Source: Mustela lutreola
Taxonomy: Eukaryota; Chordata; Mammalia; Carnivora; Mustelidae
Length of the DNA stretch: 64,000 bases
Assembly: GCF_030435805.1 (NCBI RefSeq)
Contig: NC_081295.1
Span: forward strand, 120,317,501 to 120,381,500
Reading direction: 5' to 3'
Positions within the stretch are counted from its first letter, which is position 1. Each line of letters begins with the position of its first letter. Below, piece after piece: positions 36,195 through 48,012 of this stretch. Below the pieces are notes generated by a model. That model saw nothing but the letters and a program-made list of their open reading frames with translations, ran no database searches and was not told the DNA's origin. A program made the position numbers and the translations under genes.

Positions 36195-36392
36195 TTGTTT
36201 TTTGTTTTTTTTTATTTATTTGACAGAGAAAGATCACAAGTAGGCAGAGAGGCAGGCAGAGAGAGAGAGAGAAGAGGGGAAGCAGACTCCCTGCCCAGCA
36301 GAGAGCCCAATTCGAGACTCAATCTCAGGACCCTGAGATCATGACCTGAGCTGAAAGCAGAGGCCTAACCCACTGAGCCACCCAGGTGCCCT
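36195..36392 (-). mobile_element. Carnivore SINE in block copy, reverse
   Basis: Duplication CAGATGGAGAGTTTT at about 36179 and 36394; absent at 21550. Confidence 0.9.
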
Positions 36393-36847
36393 CAGATGGA
36401 GAGTTTTAACATAAACTGCTCACCATTCTATTACACATGGCCTTGGTGGTAAACTGAAACTAGAAATTAAGAGGTACTATGAGGACGTGATACAGAAACC
36501 TAGAAGTTATAATATAAAATTATGCATAATGGGCAGCTTGAGGAGGATGCCACTTCCTGTTTCTTGCTTCCTCTCTGGCCCCATCCTAATGTGCTGGATG
36601 AGGGAGTTCTGGACATGGGGGCTGTGGGGATGTGGCCAGCTGCAGTATGGACCCTATGGGCCTTAACCATGGCTTGCCCTCATCACTCTCCTCTGCTGCT
36701 CTGGCCATCATTGGCTCCTCACTGGTTCCAGTGACAGTTCCTGCCTGGTTCTATGGAAGGGACCCTTACCTGGAGCACTGATTCTACACAGTGATCTTCA
36801 GATCTTGGACAATGCAGACTAACCCTTATTTCCCCTTTTCTGATTTT

Positions 36848-36859
36848 TTTAAAAAGGTT

Positions 36860-36894
<35 letters not shown>

Positions 36895-37060
36895 TTATAT
36901 GACAGAGAGAGATCACAAGTAGGCAGAGAAGCAGGAAGAGAGAGAGAGAGGGAAGCAGGCTCCTTGCTGAGCAGAGAGCCTGATGCAGGACCCAGTCCCA
37001 GGACCCTGAGATCATGGCCTGAGCCGAAGGCAGAGGCTTAACACACTGAGCCAAGGTGCC
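36848..37060 (-). mobile_element. Carnivore SINE in block copy, reverse
   Basis: Duplication CCCCTTTTCTGAT on both sides; expanded (ATTT)n. The first block is uninterrupted at 21893. Confidence 0.92.
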
Positions 37061-37356
37061 CCCTTTTCTGATCTTTGATGGATGTTGAAATGTCATTTTG
37101 ATGACATTTATGAGAACCTTGTCCCTCCAAAACCAGTCCAGACCACCAGGTACCATTGTCCCAATCACATGCACACCCTCATCTCCTTCTCTCTCTGGTG
37201 AGAATAGCAGTGCTTGCACGATGTCAGAGCCTTAAAGTCTTTCTCAGGGACTGGGCCCACATGGAAAACTTCCTAAGGTTTTCCTTAGGGATACGACCTT
37301 GGGATAAGGTCGTACTCCTGAGCTGGATTCTCCCAGAGGAGCAGCTCTGCACTTAC

Positions 37357-37456
37357 CTAGGCTGTCTCTGCTCTGAACCAAAGGGGAGCTCAGCATCACC
37401 AAGGACATCATGAGGGCTGCCATCCCTGGGACCTCAGTGATCCTCAAGACCACCAT
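37357..37456 (-). pseudogene. Orphan DPB exon 1 with open leader and intact donor
   Basis: The 100-nt exon starts with ATG, reads [20 protein letters not shown], then MLSSPLVQSRDSL, and ends at a good gtaagtg donor. No exon 2 follows before the 3' end of the DPA gene at 35.35 kb. It could in principle splice over DPA to the DPB exon 2 at 15129, with matching phase. Otherwise it is the remnant of a second DPB gene whose body was deleted. Confidence 0.8.
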
Positions 37457-37641
37457 CCTGGAGCCTGGGAAAGGATGGGGGCTGAGACACTTGCAGTAAG
37501 AGCAGCTCTCACTCAATGGGCCCCACCCCTAAGATGTATTAATATATTAATTTATATACTATATACTATAATATTAAAATACTAAAAATGAGCCTGGATT
37601 GCCTTCTATAGCCCTTGACTGTGGCCAGATTCTGAAAAAGG

Positions 37642-37651
37642 AACCAATAAG
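37642..37651 (-). promoter_or_regulatory. Y-box-like CCAAT upstream of orphan DPB exon 1
   Basis: The minus strand reads CTTATTGGTT, with an intact inverted CCAAT, 186 bases upstream of the orphan ATG. Its paralogue at the complete DPB gene has ATTGA instead. Confidence 0.4.
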
Positions 37652-38356
37652 CAGGAATTGTTACTCCATAGAGAGTTACACCATAGAGAAGTATGGTGTA
37701 AAGCACATGATTCTTTAAGGTATACGATTCACTGAAGACAGTATAAGGAAAGGGATCCTCTTTCTGAGCAACTGTGAGTCATAAGGCTTGATTTTTTAAT
37801 ATACTTTCTGCCCTAGGAACAAATCTCAAGGAATATCATTCCCACTCCATGGTGGAATGCCATCCGCCTTGCACGGACATGTTCTGAGACAGAGCAAACT
37901 CTCAAAAGTGTGTTGAAGATCTAGGGGGATTAGACTCCCTACCTTTAAGCTCTGGGGTCCATCCTTTCTTTGCATTTCAATATTTTTTGTGGGGGGGCAG
38001 AATTTGTAAAAACCAAAGGATCCCTTGCTCACTTACAGGTGGTTCCTGATATGTATTCCTGATTTTTTTTTTTTTAACTCACTAGTTTCCTCTTGTGTTG
38101 AACAGAGGTTATTATGGAGCCTATGTCATTGGTTTATTGGGAAATCTAACTGGGATAATACTCTGTGAATCTCTTAAAACCAAGCCTTGCACATAGTAAG
38201 GAATCAAGAAATGTTCATTATTATACTGCAAAGCTAATTCAAAACAGAAAAACAGTTGAATAATTACAATACACAATTAATTTTAACAATATAAGTTCTA
38301 TCATATTGTTAGTAAGTACCAAGGGCTTTTACTACAGTTCTAAATAAATTTATTTA

Positions 38357-38541
38357 TTTAAAGATTTTATTTATTTATTTGACAGAGAGAGATCACAAGC
38401 AGGCAGAGAGGCAGGCAGAGAGAGGAGGAAGCAGGCTCTCTGCCGAGCAGAGAGCCCGATGCGGGGCTCGATCCCAGGACTCTGAGATCATGACCTGAGC
38501 CGAAGGCAGAGGCTTAACCCACTGAGCCACCCAGGCGCCAC
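38357..38541 (-). mobile_element. Carnivore SINE, first of two in tandem
   Basis: Full-length reverse copy; separated by about 15 bases from the next. Confidence 0.92.
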
Positions 38542-38555
38542 CAAATTTATTTATT

Positions 38556-38745
38556 TTTTAAAAAGATTGTTATTTATTTATTTGGCAGACAGAGATCACA
38601 GAAGGCAGAGCAGCAGGCAGAGAGAGAGGGGGAAGCAGGCTCCCCGCTGAGCAGAGAGCCCGATGTGGGGCTCGATCCCAGCATCCTGGGATCATGACCG
38701 GAGCCCAAGGCAGAGGCTTTAACCCACTGAGCCACCCAGGCGCCC
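38556..38745 (-). mobile_element. Carnivore SINE, second of two in tandem
   Basis: Full-length reverse copy, flanks share AAATTTATTTATTT. Confidence 0.92.
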
Positions 38746-39213
38746 ATACATAAATTTATTTAAAAAAATAAAATTTATAAAGCAGAGTTAATTTTAGACT
38801 AAGTAGTAAAATATTAGAGAAATCTTGTATAAAGAAGATAAAAATTTTAAGAAGAAATAAAAATAGTAATTGAAGTGAAATAGTATTTTTTGCATTTTGA
38901 TTCCATGTCTGGAAACATCAGAGTCCTCCAAGATTATCAAAGGAACGAAAGGGTAAAATATAACATGACTTAAAAATAAGCAAGTGGGTTCTTATATGGT
39001 ACAAAAAATCAACATAAAATTATGAAGAAAATTATCCATTCACAAAAGTTACTACAGATAAAAAATAGTCTCGGATCAATTTCATAGATGTATTTCCAAT
39101 TGATCCCATTAAAAGGAAGGTGATTATCATGTCTCCACTTTTGTTCTCTTCCTCTTATCCCTGAACCCCACATAGGTTAGGATTTTCTCAGCCATGTCGG
39201 TTCTCGCCTCTTT

Positions 39214-39255
39214 CCCAGGCACCGAGAAGTCCCTCCTGACGTTTTCTGGTTGGCT
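39214..39255 (+). promoter_or_regulatory. Duplicate DPA promoter X2/Y-like module without gene body
   Basis: CCCAGGCACCGAGA (X1-like), TGACGTTT (X2/CRE-like, 39237) and CTGGTTGGCT (Y-like, 39246-39255) are spaced as in class II promoters. The sequence stays parallel to the DPA upstream region to CCACTGCAGA near 39393 and then diverges, with no DPA exons 2-5 after it. Confidence 0.55.
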
Positions 39256-39399
39256 GAGCCCCGCTGAGCTGTTTCACTTCCACCCCTTCTCCTTCCACCA
39301 GAAAGGGAAGTAATAAGTACTGGATTCAGAGCTCCTCCATGCCCTACCCGGCCTCATTTTCCTCTCACCGCCTGGCTCACAGTGGCCACTGCAGAGGTA

Positions 39400-40157
39400 C
39401 CTGGAATAGAAAAGGAAAAGAAAACACCTTGAATTATGAGGGTTAAATAGAGCAATGCGCGCACCTAACAGGTTATGGGAGTGACGGTGGATTCGCCATG
39501 CTCAGGGCCCTCACTTAATCATCCAGTCCCTTCTGCAGCCCCCAGCTATGCTTACTCTGGGCTCAGTAACCCTCAGTCTCCACCTCTCTCGGAAATGGGG
39601 GAAGCTGGTCCCACGCGGGGCATGATGGGAGGGGAGCAGCCGGAGAGGAGTGAGCAGCGGGAACCGACAAGGGGCGGGGACCGGGGGAGGCGAACGAGAT
39701 GCAGAAGCGGCTGGAAAGGAGCTAAGGAGAGAGGAGGCACCACCTCAGCGTGTCAGAGTTCTTCTGAGCGCTCAGGATGTGCTCCAGGGGTAATAAGTAA
39801 TCTATATTTTATGCAAAAAGGACCACTTAGACCTTACCTCGACTTTCAAAATAATTTCATACAAAACAGAAAACCCCAAATGACTTTGGATTGTAAAAAA
39901 AAAAATGTTTAAAAAAGAGAACTGCATCGACTGCTTTGAGCATTTTAACACTGTGTGAATTGCTGAGACAGGAGGCCTGGATGGTCTGATGACTACACAC
40001 TTAAGGCATAAGCCTGTGTCTTCTATAACTTGTTGCATTAAAAAGGCTAAGCCTTGTTTGGTCAAAAACTATTCATCATGGTGTGCAAAGAAAAGGATTT
40101 ATTTAAGTTTATTACATTATATTTCCAATTTTAAATTCTGATCTTAATTTGATTTCT
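39400..40157. other. Sequence after the DPA promoter remnant
   Basis: A modestly GC-rich stretch (39590-39790) with several CpGs and a 145-codon frame of no known family; DPA exon 2 is not found. Confidence 0.45.
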
Positions 40158-40333
40158 TTTTTAAAAAGATTTATTTATTTTAGGGGTGGGGCAGAGGAAG
40201 GAGAGAGAGAATCCTTAAGCAGATATCCTTGCTAGCTGTGAGCCTGATGCAGGACTCTGTCCCAGGACCAAGACTGTGACCTGAGCCACAATAATAGTCA
40301 GATGTTCATTTAACTGAACCACCAGGCACCACT
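40158..40333 (-). mobile_element. Older SINE, reverse
   Basis: Diverged copy between the DPA promoter remnant and the DPB pseudogene. Confidence 0.8.
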
Positions 40334-40919
40334 TAATTTGATTTTTTAATGGTAATGGTAAAATACGCTCTTCTTAAGTTATATATTGAATCAGTGCTGT
40401 GTGAATATAGGTCATATAACATGAAATTCGCTGTCTGCTCATCCTAGAATAACTAAGAATGGTTCCAGACCTACAGGGATAAAGGTAACAAACATAAATC
40501 ACTATCTTTGTGCAGACAAAGATAGAGGGTGAATTCAGAGGAGGTCCATGTCCAAGCTGCCACCTTTCCCTAGAGTCAGGATATCTCCTTTATGGGGTTT
40601 CCTTCTTGCCTGTGTATACACAACAATGAACTTCTTCATGAACTCCTAGTCTTTTTACCAAAACCCTCAAACAAAAGCAATGGCAGAGATGGCTTGGGGA
40701 ATATTCTTAAAACAGACAAGAACAATGGCTTTTTATTATTTATGGAACTCCAAAAGGGAACTTGGATACAGGCCCTGAGAGAAAGTGTGCATGGAATCAA
40801 AGAGAACAACTATAGAAGCTAGTTTCAGAGCAATTACTTGGCAGTAACATCCCATTGGGAGGCCGAAGTCTGTCCCAGAACCTGCCTCTGGGACTGAGGA
40901 AAGATAGAAAAATTCTTGT

Positions 40920-43020
40920 TCCAGGGCACATGCTTGTCTTCAGGTCAGATCAGGAGCCCTGTGGAGGGAACAGGAAAAATTATAGTTATCTCAGGTTGCT
41001 GACCTCTCTTTCTCTAAGTCTCAGGAAAGAAAACTTTGCTGAGAGACCGAGGCTTAGCCTGATGAAAAATAAGAGTTTCTCTGGGCTTCCTTCATCAACG
41101 GAGCGAAGTAACGTTCATTTTCCATACTTGCTAACGGGCTGAAGTTGAAAGAGAGGTTCAGGCCCGAGACCCTCTTCCCAGTAGAAGCTTCAGAGTCACG
41201 GTGCAATGAAAAGACTTTTTGCAACCCATCCCCAAAGAAAAACAAAGCCAGAGTATTAATTGGTTTTCAAGATCCTCATTATGTGAAAGTGAAAGGAGAA
41301 AAGGGGATGTAATTAGCCATTAAAAATATGTTAGTTAGGTAAACGTTCCCATCTCATTTCCATTGTCATGATCAGAAGCCTGAAGTAAGGCAGGGGCTGG
41401 TTGGACTCATCTGTTACTAACTGAACTCGGGCATGACCTGAGTATCTGCAGCCCCCATGTGTCCGGTTGGGATAAGATTCCAGCCTAGGGATTTCTCTCT
41501 CCCGCCAGGCCTTTCTGCTCCCTGACAATCTGATTCAGTGGGCTCCAGGAAAGCAAACCTCAGCCACTTCTCAGGTTTCCTTACTTTTCTTGATCCTCAT
41601 GGGCACTAAGATACCCACTACAAGGAAGCTGAGCCCCAGCACAAAGCCCAAGATTCTAACCAGCATTTCTCTGGGAAGAATCAGTGTGCCGGGGCACCTG
41701 GGTGGCTCAGTGGGTTAAGCCTCTGCCATTGGCTCAGGTCATGATCCCAGGGGCCTGGGATCGAGTCCCACATTGGGCTCTCTGCTCGGCGGGGAGCCTG
41801 CTTCTCCTCATCTCTCTCTCTGTCTCTCTGCCTATTTGTGATCTCTCTCTCTGTCAAATAAATAAATAAAATCTTTAAAAAAAAGTTTAAAAAAAAAAAA
41901 AAGAATCAGTGTGCCTCTGGGAAACACAGACTAAGGGTCAGTCCCACCCTCCGCCTCAGGTACTGTCTGATTCTAGAATATCAATATGAAGGCTATGAGA
42001 GATACATATCTTGGAGAAAGGGGAAATTTAGAAAAGACCCCCAAGTTCTGGAAATTAGACTGTGACTTCAAAAAGGACACACATGCTAATTCTGGTAGCT
42101 GCCTCTCAAAATAACTAAGCTAAAAGACCGAGGCAGAGAACAGTTCCCATGTGTGAGGGTAATTCAGGAAGGTGTCTGAGTTTCCTACGTTTTCTGAGCC
42201 GAGCAGAGATTATGAATCCTTAGCATCCTATAGGTCAGAGTAGCCAAGCCTCTGCAGCCACAGCTCTGAACTATTCTCAGGGACTTCTCTAGGAAAAAGA
42301 TGGGGATAGATATGACAACGGTGTACACACAAAGATGAGTGCACCCCAGAGCTAGAACATCCCCTGTTCTTCAGAATTTGGAGCCCACACGGTCATCAGG
42401 GAATAACTCCCTCCACTCCCCAGTGACAGGACCATCCAGGGGGTGCTCTGCTTGGCAGGCCCAGCCATCTCCCTGCTGAAGGGAGGGTCATTGCCAACAT
42501 CACCAGGATCTGGAAGATCCAGTCTTTATTACAGATCAGGTTGGTGGACATACCCTAGCTGTTTTCCTCCTGTCCATTTAGGAACCAGTGGAGTTTAATG
42601 TGGCCTGGATAGAAATCTGTCACATGGTAGACAAGAAGGCTGAGGGGCTGTAGGGGTCCATTCTTCAAAGGGGAGGCGTTCATTTTAGACTTGACTAAGA
42701 ATTGTAAAGAGAAAAAAAGCTAATGGTACATGAGATTATTACTTCTTAGACATTTTTGTTATAGAGTTGATTTCTAGATGTTTAAAATATAAATGATATA
42801 ATTAGGCTAGTAGATATGGATGGTACTGAACAGATGGAAATAAACCTTCAAATGGAATATTCATGACCTTAAATTATATAATAAGGATTGAGAAGAATGG
42901 GAGAGAGACAAGGCGGCACTTTGTAGCACATTTAGCAGAAATTTTCACTGTAAGTCAGTGGATAATAGTCTTTGGAAAAAGAATATATAACCAGCTGTGA
43001 AACGACCTACATTTTCAATG
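40920..43020 (-). pseudogene. DPB pseudogene, 3' half (exons 3-5 and flanks)
   Basis: This is the decayed 3' part of another DP beta gene. Exon 3 is 42694-42412; exon 4 is 41916-41585, interrupted by a SINE; an exon 5/3' UTR homologue lies near 41300-40930, parallel to 12.4-11.7 kb. Exon 3 begins in frame (KMNASPLKNGPLQPLSLL), but the first Ig cysteine is Tyr (LLVYHV), a TAG stops the frame after NGQEENS, later indels follow, and the donor GT is GG. Intron 2 homology continues to about 43.0 kb, and exons 1-2 are absent. The human DPB2 pseudogene is comparable, but orthology is not established. Confidence 0.82.
41691..41900 (+). mobile_element. Carnivore SINE inside DPB pseudogene exon 4
   Basis: A full tRNA-type SINE with A-rich tail is flanked by a perfect 15-bp target duplication, AAGAATCAGTGTGCC (41676-41690 and 41901-41915), which is exon 4 coding sequence. 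Confidence 0.93.
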
Positions 43021-43969
43021 TTTATCCTGATGAAAAGGATGAAAAACTTGCTCAAATAATTTCTTAAAATTAAATATACAGACAATAGCATTCTCTTGTT
43101 TTATGAATATAATAACTTTATTTTTTAATAAATGAAGGAAATTAAGCAAGTTTGATACAGCTTATTCTTTAAATAACTTAAATATTTTTTCTACAAAAAT
43201 CTAAAATCTTCATATTTATAGTGATATTCCCAGTATTCTGAGCTCCTACATGCGTCATCAGTAAGCATACCAGCCCTTTAAGCTCCTCTTTTGCAATGTC
43301 TTCTCAGGTTCCTTGAAGAATCCCACAAATAATCAGGAGTTGTCTGTACCTCCTCATTTCTCTGCTTGATGTCCCTCTTCTCCTTCATCTTCTGTGCTGC
43401 TCATAGGTCAGTTTCCAAGGGCAGTTACTTGAGTATCTTCCATCAGTACCCTTCCTCCCTCCAGAGGGCAGAAAGTCCTCTACACAAAATTCAGAGCAAT
43501 TTCCCAAATCAGAGCTTCTAGATCCTTAATAATTTAGTTTTTCCTTTTCTACGCACAAATATTCTAGGGTGCAGATGAGTCAGGTAAAGGTACAGTAACT
43601 ACACCCATGACCATTGTTCCCTGTGATGTTTCTGCTTTGTGTGTACTGGGAGAGTGAGAAAATATCCCAACAAAACTAAACTGAATGGGCGTGCAAGCAC
43701 TTCTTGCAGCTCCTCTCCCTGGCTCAGCACAGAGTGAGCAGCTGATAAAACCCAGCCCCCAGCTTCTCTGTGGAAGGAATTAGACTGCACATCCAGCACC
43801 CTGACTTTTCTAGCTGTTGACTGAGGACGTGGCTTCTAAAAGCCTGTCCATAGGAGAGGGGCTGGAATTTGCTAGTCTCCTGGGGACAACAGAGAATAAG
43901 TGAATCTTTGATTAGGATGATTGGTAAGGGTCTTCTCCTGTATGAGGCCAGTACATGAAGACCAGGAGA
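43020..43969. other. Spacer upstream of DPB pseudogene
   Basis: DPB exon 2 is expected near 43.8 kb but was not found. One CTCF-like motif. Confidence 0.5.
43458..43471 (+). promoter_or_regulatory. CTCF-like motif
   Basis: CCTCCAGAGGGCAG, one change from a consensus CTCF core. Confidence 0.3.
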
Positions 43970-45769
43970 GATGGCTGTTTTGTCTAATGCACAGACACCA
44001 ACACAGAGTCAAGGAAAATGAAGAAACAGGGAAATATGTTCCAAACAAAAGAACAATATGAATTTCTTGAAATCAATCCTAATGAAATAGAAATATGTAG
44101 TTTACTCAACAGAGAATTCAAAATAATGGTCATTAAGCTGCTCACTGAAGTTAGGAGATCTCAAATAAACAACCTAACTTTACACTTCAAGGAACTAGAA
44201 AAAGAACAGACTAAACGCCAAGTTAGTAGATAGAAAGAACTAATAAAACAGAAATAAATAAGACAGAGGATAAAGATAGAGGATATCAACAAAACTGAAT
44301 ATTGGTTTTTTGAAAAGATAAAAAAATTTGATAAACCCTTAACTAGGCTAAGAAAAAAGAAAGAAACCTGAAATAAATCTAATCAGAAATGAAAGAGGAG
44401 ACATTAAATGGATGCCATGGAAATAAACAAGATCATTGAGAACTTTATGAGTAATTATATACCAACAAATTGGATAACCTAAAAGAAATGAAAAAGCTCC
44501 TAGAAACATATAACAAGATAGAATCAAGAAGAAATGGAAAGCCTGAACAGATGAATAATAAGACAATTGAAGGAGTAATAAAAAAAACCCCCAACAGAAA
44601 ATCCCAGGACCAGATGGCTTAATGTGTGAATTCTATCAAACATTCAAAGAAGAATTAAAACCAATTCATCTAAAACTCTTCCAAAAAATACAGGGAACAC
44701 TTCCAAATCATTTACGAGCCCAGCAATACCCTAATACCAAAGCCTGATAAAGATAATACAAGAAAAGAAAACCACAGACCAATATCCCTAATGAACTCAG
44801 ATGTTAAAATACTCAATAGAACATTAGCAAACCAATTCAACAGCACATTAATACACCATGACCAAGTGGGATTTATCTGTGGGATGAAAAGATGGTTCAA
44901 TAATGGCAAATCAATGTGACACAGCATATTAACAGAATGAAAGATAAACATGATAATCTCACAATAGATGAACAGACACAGAAAAAGCATTTGACAACAT
45001 CTATATGGGACAAACATTATCAGCAAAATAGATGTAGAGGAACTCAACCTTAACACAATAAAGGCCATATATTAAAAGCCTACAGCTAACATCATAGTCA
45101 ATAAAGAAAACCTGAAAGCTTTTCTTCTAAGATCTGATACAAGGCAAAGATACCCACTTTTGCCACTTTTATTCAACACAGTACTCGAAATCCTAGCTAA
45201 AGGAATTAGAAAAGAAAAAGATATGAAAGGCATCCAAAACAGAATGGAAGAAATAAATTTACCTCTGTTTTCAGATGACATGATCATATATGTAGAAATC
45301 TCCAAAGACTCAACAACAACAAAACTATTAGAAGTAATAAATGAATCTAGTAAAGTTGTAAGAAACAAAACCAATGTGTGAAAATCCGTGATGTTTCTTT
45401 ACACTAACAATGAACTATCTGAAAAGAAAATTAAGGAAACAGTCTTAATCACATAGCAACAAACAGACCAAAATATTTAGGAATAAACTTAACCAAAGAG
45501 ATGAAAAACCTGTCCACTGAAAATTGTAAAACACTGATGAAGAAAATCAAAGCAGACACAGATAAAAGAAAAGACCTTAATGTTCATGGATTGGAAGGAT
45601 ATTGTTAAAAGGTCCAGACTACCCAAGCTAATTTATGGATTCAGTGCAATTCCTGTCAAAATCCCAATGGAATTATTTACAGAAATAGAAAAAATAATCT
45701 TAATTACATAAAACACAGAAGACCCCAAATAGCCATAACAGTTTTGAGCAATAAAAACAATAAAGCGTC
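43970..45769 (+). mobile_element. LINE-1, ORF2 part, 5' truncated
   Basis: Decayed L1 ORF2 on the plus strand includes GAAATCAATCCTAATGAAATAG, reverse-transcriptase stretches (PLFSDDMIIYVE frame near 45265-45300) and many stops. It is interrupted at 45770 and resumes at 46719. Confidence 0.85.
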
Positions 45770-46718
45770 GCATTTCCTAGGTTTTTTTGCCCATAGAAAG
45801 TAGTTTATTGCTTTTAGAACAAAAGAAAATGCTTTCAGAACTTTTACTAGTGAAGAAAAACTGTGAGAACTTAACCTTTTCTAAAACATTATTTTGCCAG
45901 CTGATGACATAGGCATTTCAACACAGAATACTTTTCCCATTTGCAACTGTGGGGAGCTCAAGCTGTCCAGTTAATACAGCTAACTACTTAGAAGTGGGGC
46001 TTGCACTTGTGGCTGGTGTACTGTCAGGTCTGACCTCTTTGCCCTGACGCCTGTGGTGCTCCTCCTTCTCCGGCGCCCACTCACAGCTCTTCCTCACCAT
46101 TCCACACCTCACAGTCCTGTACGGGACTCCATGCAGGAGACAGCTCTGAGTGGGTGGATGGAGAGGGCTGTCCACACCTAAGCTAATCCACACAGGGAAA
46201 AATGGTGATCCTCCCTGAGTTAGGTGACCTTGGATGCCCCTTCTACAACAGAAGTCCCCTCTTTTGGACACCATCTCCTCCCCCAGTGATATCCCCCAGG
46301 GCCAAAGAAATTGTTTAGTAGGACAGCAGGAGGTGAGAGGTCCTACTCCCTCACAGGCATCTTTGTGGTACGTGACTACCTGTTTAGGTGTGTTTGTTAG
46401 GTGTTGTCTATGGGGTAGGCAGGGGGCCAAGGTACTTTGAGGGCAACATAGCTCAGGATCAGCTCATGAGAGCCTGGCACTACCTAAAGAGAGCCAGAGG
46501 CCCCATGCTGCCACTTCAGACCCTAGTCTGGCTGGGGGTCAGCATGCCTGGTATAGACCAACTGGGGGCTCCCAGCAACTCTAGATGTCTGAGGCAGGAA
46601 AACAAGGCTGCCAGCTTGTGGCAGCCCTGACAATGACCCTCAAGGGCTGATCTTGGCCTCCAGCCCTGGCTAAGGAGAAAAGGGACCTCCCCAGCCCCAC
46701 AGGAGAGAGGCCCTACCC
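45770..46718 (-). other. Unidentified insert in L1, probably a minus-strand retrocopy
   Basis: About 950 bases of moderately GC-rich sequence interrupt the L1 ORF2 region (L1 resumes with AATTTCAAAATACATTAC at 46720). On the minus strand it ends CAATAAACTACTTTC and then GCAAAAAAACC, like a polyadenylated mRNA end. It contains a 148-codon open frame at 46430-45984 (MAPCLPHRQHLTNTPKQ to SASPTSK). I do not recognise the protein. No clean target duplication was found. Confidence 0.45.
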
Positions 46719-47850
46719 AATTTCAAAATACATTACAAAGCAATCAAAACAGTATGGTACTGGTATAGAAACAGACATATAGGCAAATGGAACAGAATAG
46801 AGGGCCCAGAAATAAATCAGTGCATCTATGGTCAGTTGGTCTTCAAAAGAGTTTCAGAAACACGCAGTGGGGTAAGGAGAGTCTCTTCAATAAATATTGT
46901 TGGGAGCAGTGGGTCTCTATATACGGAAGAATGAAACTGGGCCCTTGTCTTGCACCATGTGCAAGAATCAACTCAAAATGGACTAAAGACTTCAATGTAA
47001 GACCTGAAACCATAAAATCCTAGAAGAAAACATAGGTGGAAACCTCCTTGACATACAAGGAGAGATGTCATCTTATACCTGTTAGGATGGCTATTATCAA
47101 AAGACAAAAGGTAAGTGTTGCTGAGGATGTGGAGAAAAGGCAATCTTTGTACACTGGTAGTGGGAATGTAAATTGGTACAGCCATTATGGAAAACAGTAT
47201 AGAAAGTCCTCAAAAAATTAAAAATAAAACTATCATACATCCAGGAATCCCACTTCTGAATATATATCCATTGTATATATGTATGAATATATACAATATA
47301 TGCAATATATTGTTTATATATTATACATAATACATATGCTAATTAGCTATATGCTAAGTAAAATATGCAAAGTAAAAAGACAGAAAGGCAAATACTGCAT
47401 GATCTCACTTCCATGTGGAATCTACGATAGTTAAACTCACAGAGGCATAGAATAGAATGGTAGTAACGAGGGCTTAGGGAGAGGTATAAAAGGCAGCTAT
47501 TGGTCAAAGGGTAGAAATTTTCAGTTATCCAAGATGAATAAATTCTGGAGACCTTAACATACAGCATGCTGATATAGTTAACAATACTGTATTGCACACT
47601 TGAAATTTATTGAGGGTAGATCTCAAATGTTGTCAACACATATACACACAAAGACTCTAGCTACCGTGGGAATTGGATCTGTTAATTAGCTTGATTGTGC
47701 AATCATTTCACAATGTATACATATAGCAAAACATCAAGCTGAACACCTAAAATATATATATTTTTTATATATATAATATATATATTATATATATATATAT
47801 AATTCCTAGTTGTCAATTGTACCTCAATAAAATGGAAAAAAGAAACATTT
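46719..47850 (+). mobile_element. LINE-1, 3' part of the same element
   Basis: Continues L1 ORF2 (AGTATGGTACTGGTATAGAAAC) through the 3' end, with an AT-rich (TA)n stretch at 47750-47805 and final CAATAAAATGGAAAAAAG. Confidence 0.8.
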
Positions 47851-47875
47851 TCTGGACCTGCCAACTCTTACCTGG

Positions 47876-48012
47876 CTATGTGGGGATCAGTAGGGAGCTA
47901 ATTAAAAACACAGCTTTCCAGGCCTCGCCACTGATTCAGGATCTGAATCTCTGGGCAGTGATTCTGTAGAATCTGTGCTTTAGGGAAGATTTCTAGGAGG
48001 TTCTGGTGGGCA
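47876..48012 (+). mobile_element. MER5-like hAT fragment
   Basis: GGGAGCTAATTAAAAACACAG and GATCTGAATCTCTGGGCAG match the MER5 pattern of a non-autonomous Charlie element. Confidence 0.55.

Larger units (their letters stand above)
36120..39400. repeat. Duplicated DPB exon 1-DPA promoter block (copy of 21500-25390)
   Basis: Long stretches match 21.5-25.4 kb in the same order and orientation. Examples are the TCACTGGTTCCAGTGACAG region (36720 and 21780), the DPB exon 1 copies, GGTTTATTGGGAAATCTAAC (38130 and 23430), and the DPA promoter with the start of exon 1. By eye, divergence is about 4-5 percent in the best parts. Each copy has private SINE or L1 insertions, so the duplication came first. 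Confidence 0.85.

Noticed and set aside
38357-38745. Tandem unit resembling a repeat array
   Set aside because: Two independent SINEs in the same orientation, not a CRISPR or satellite.
44712-45374. 100-118 codon minus-strand frames
   Set aside because: Antisense of degenerate L1 ORF2.
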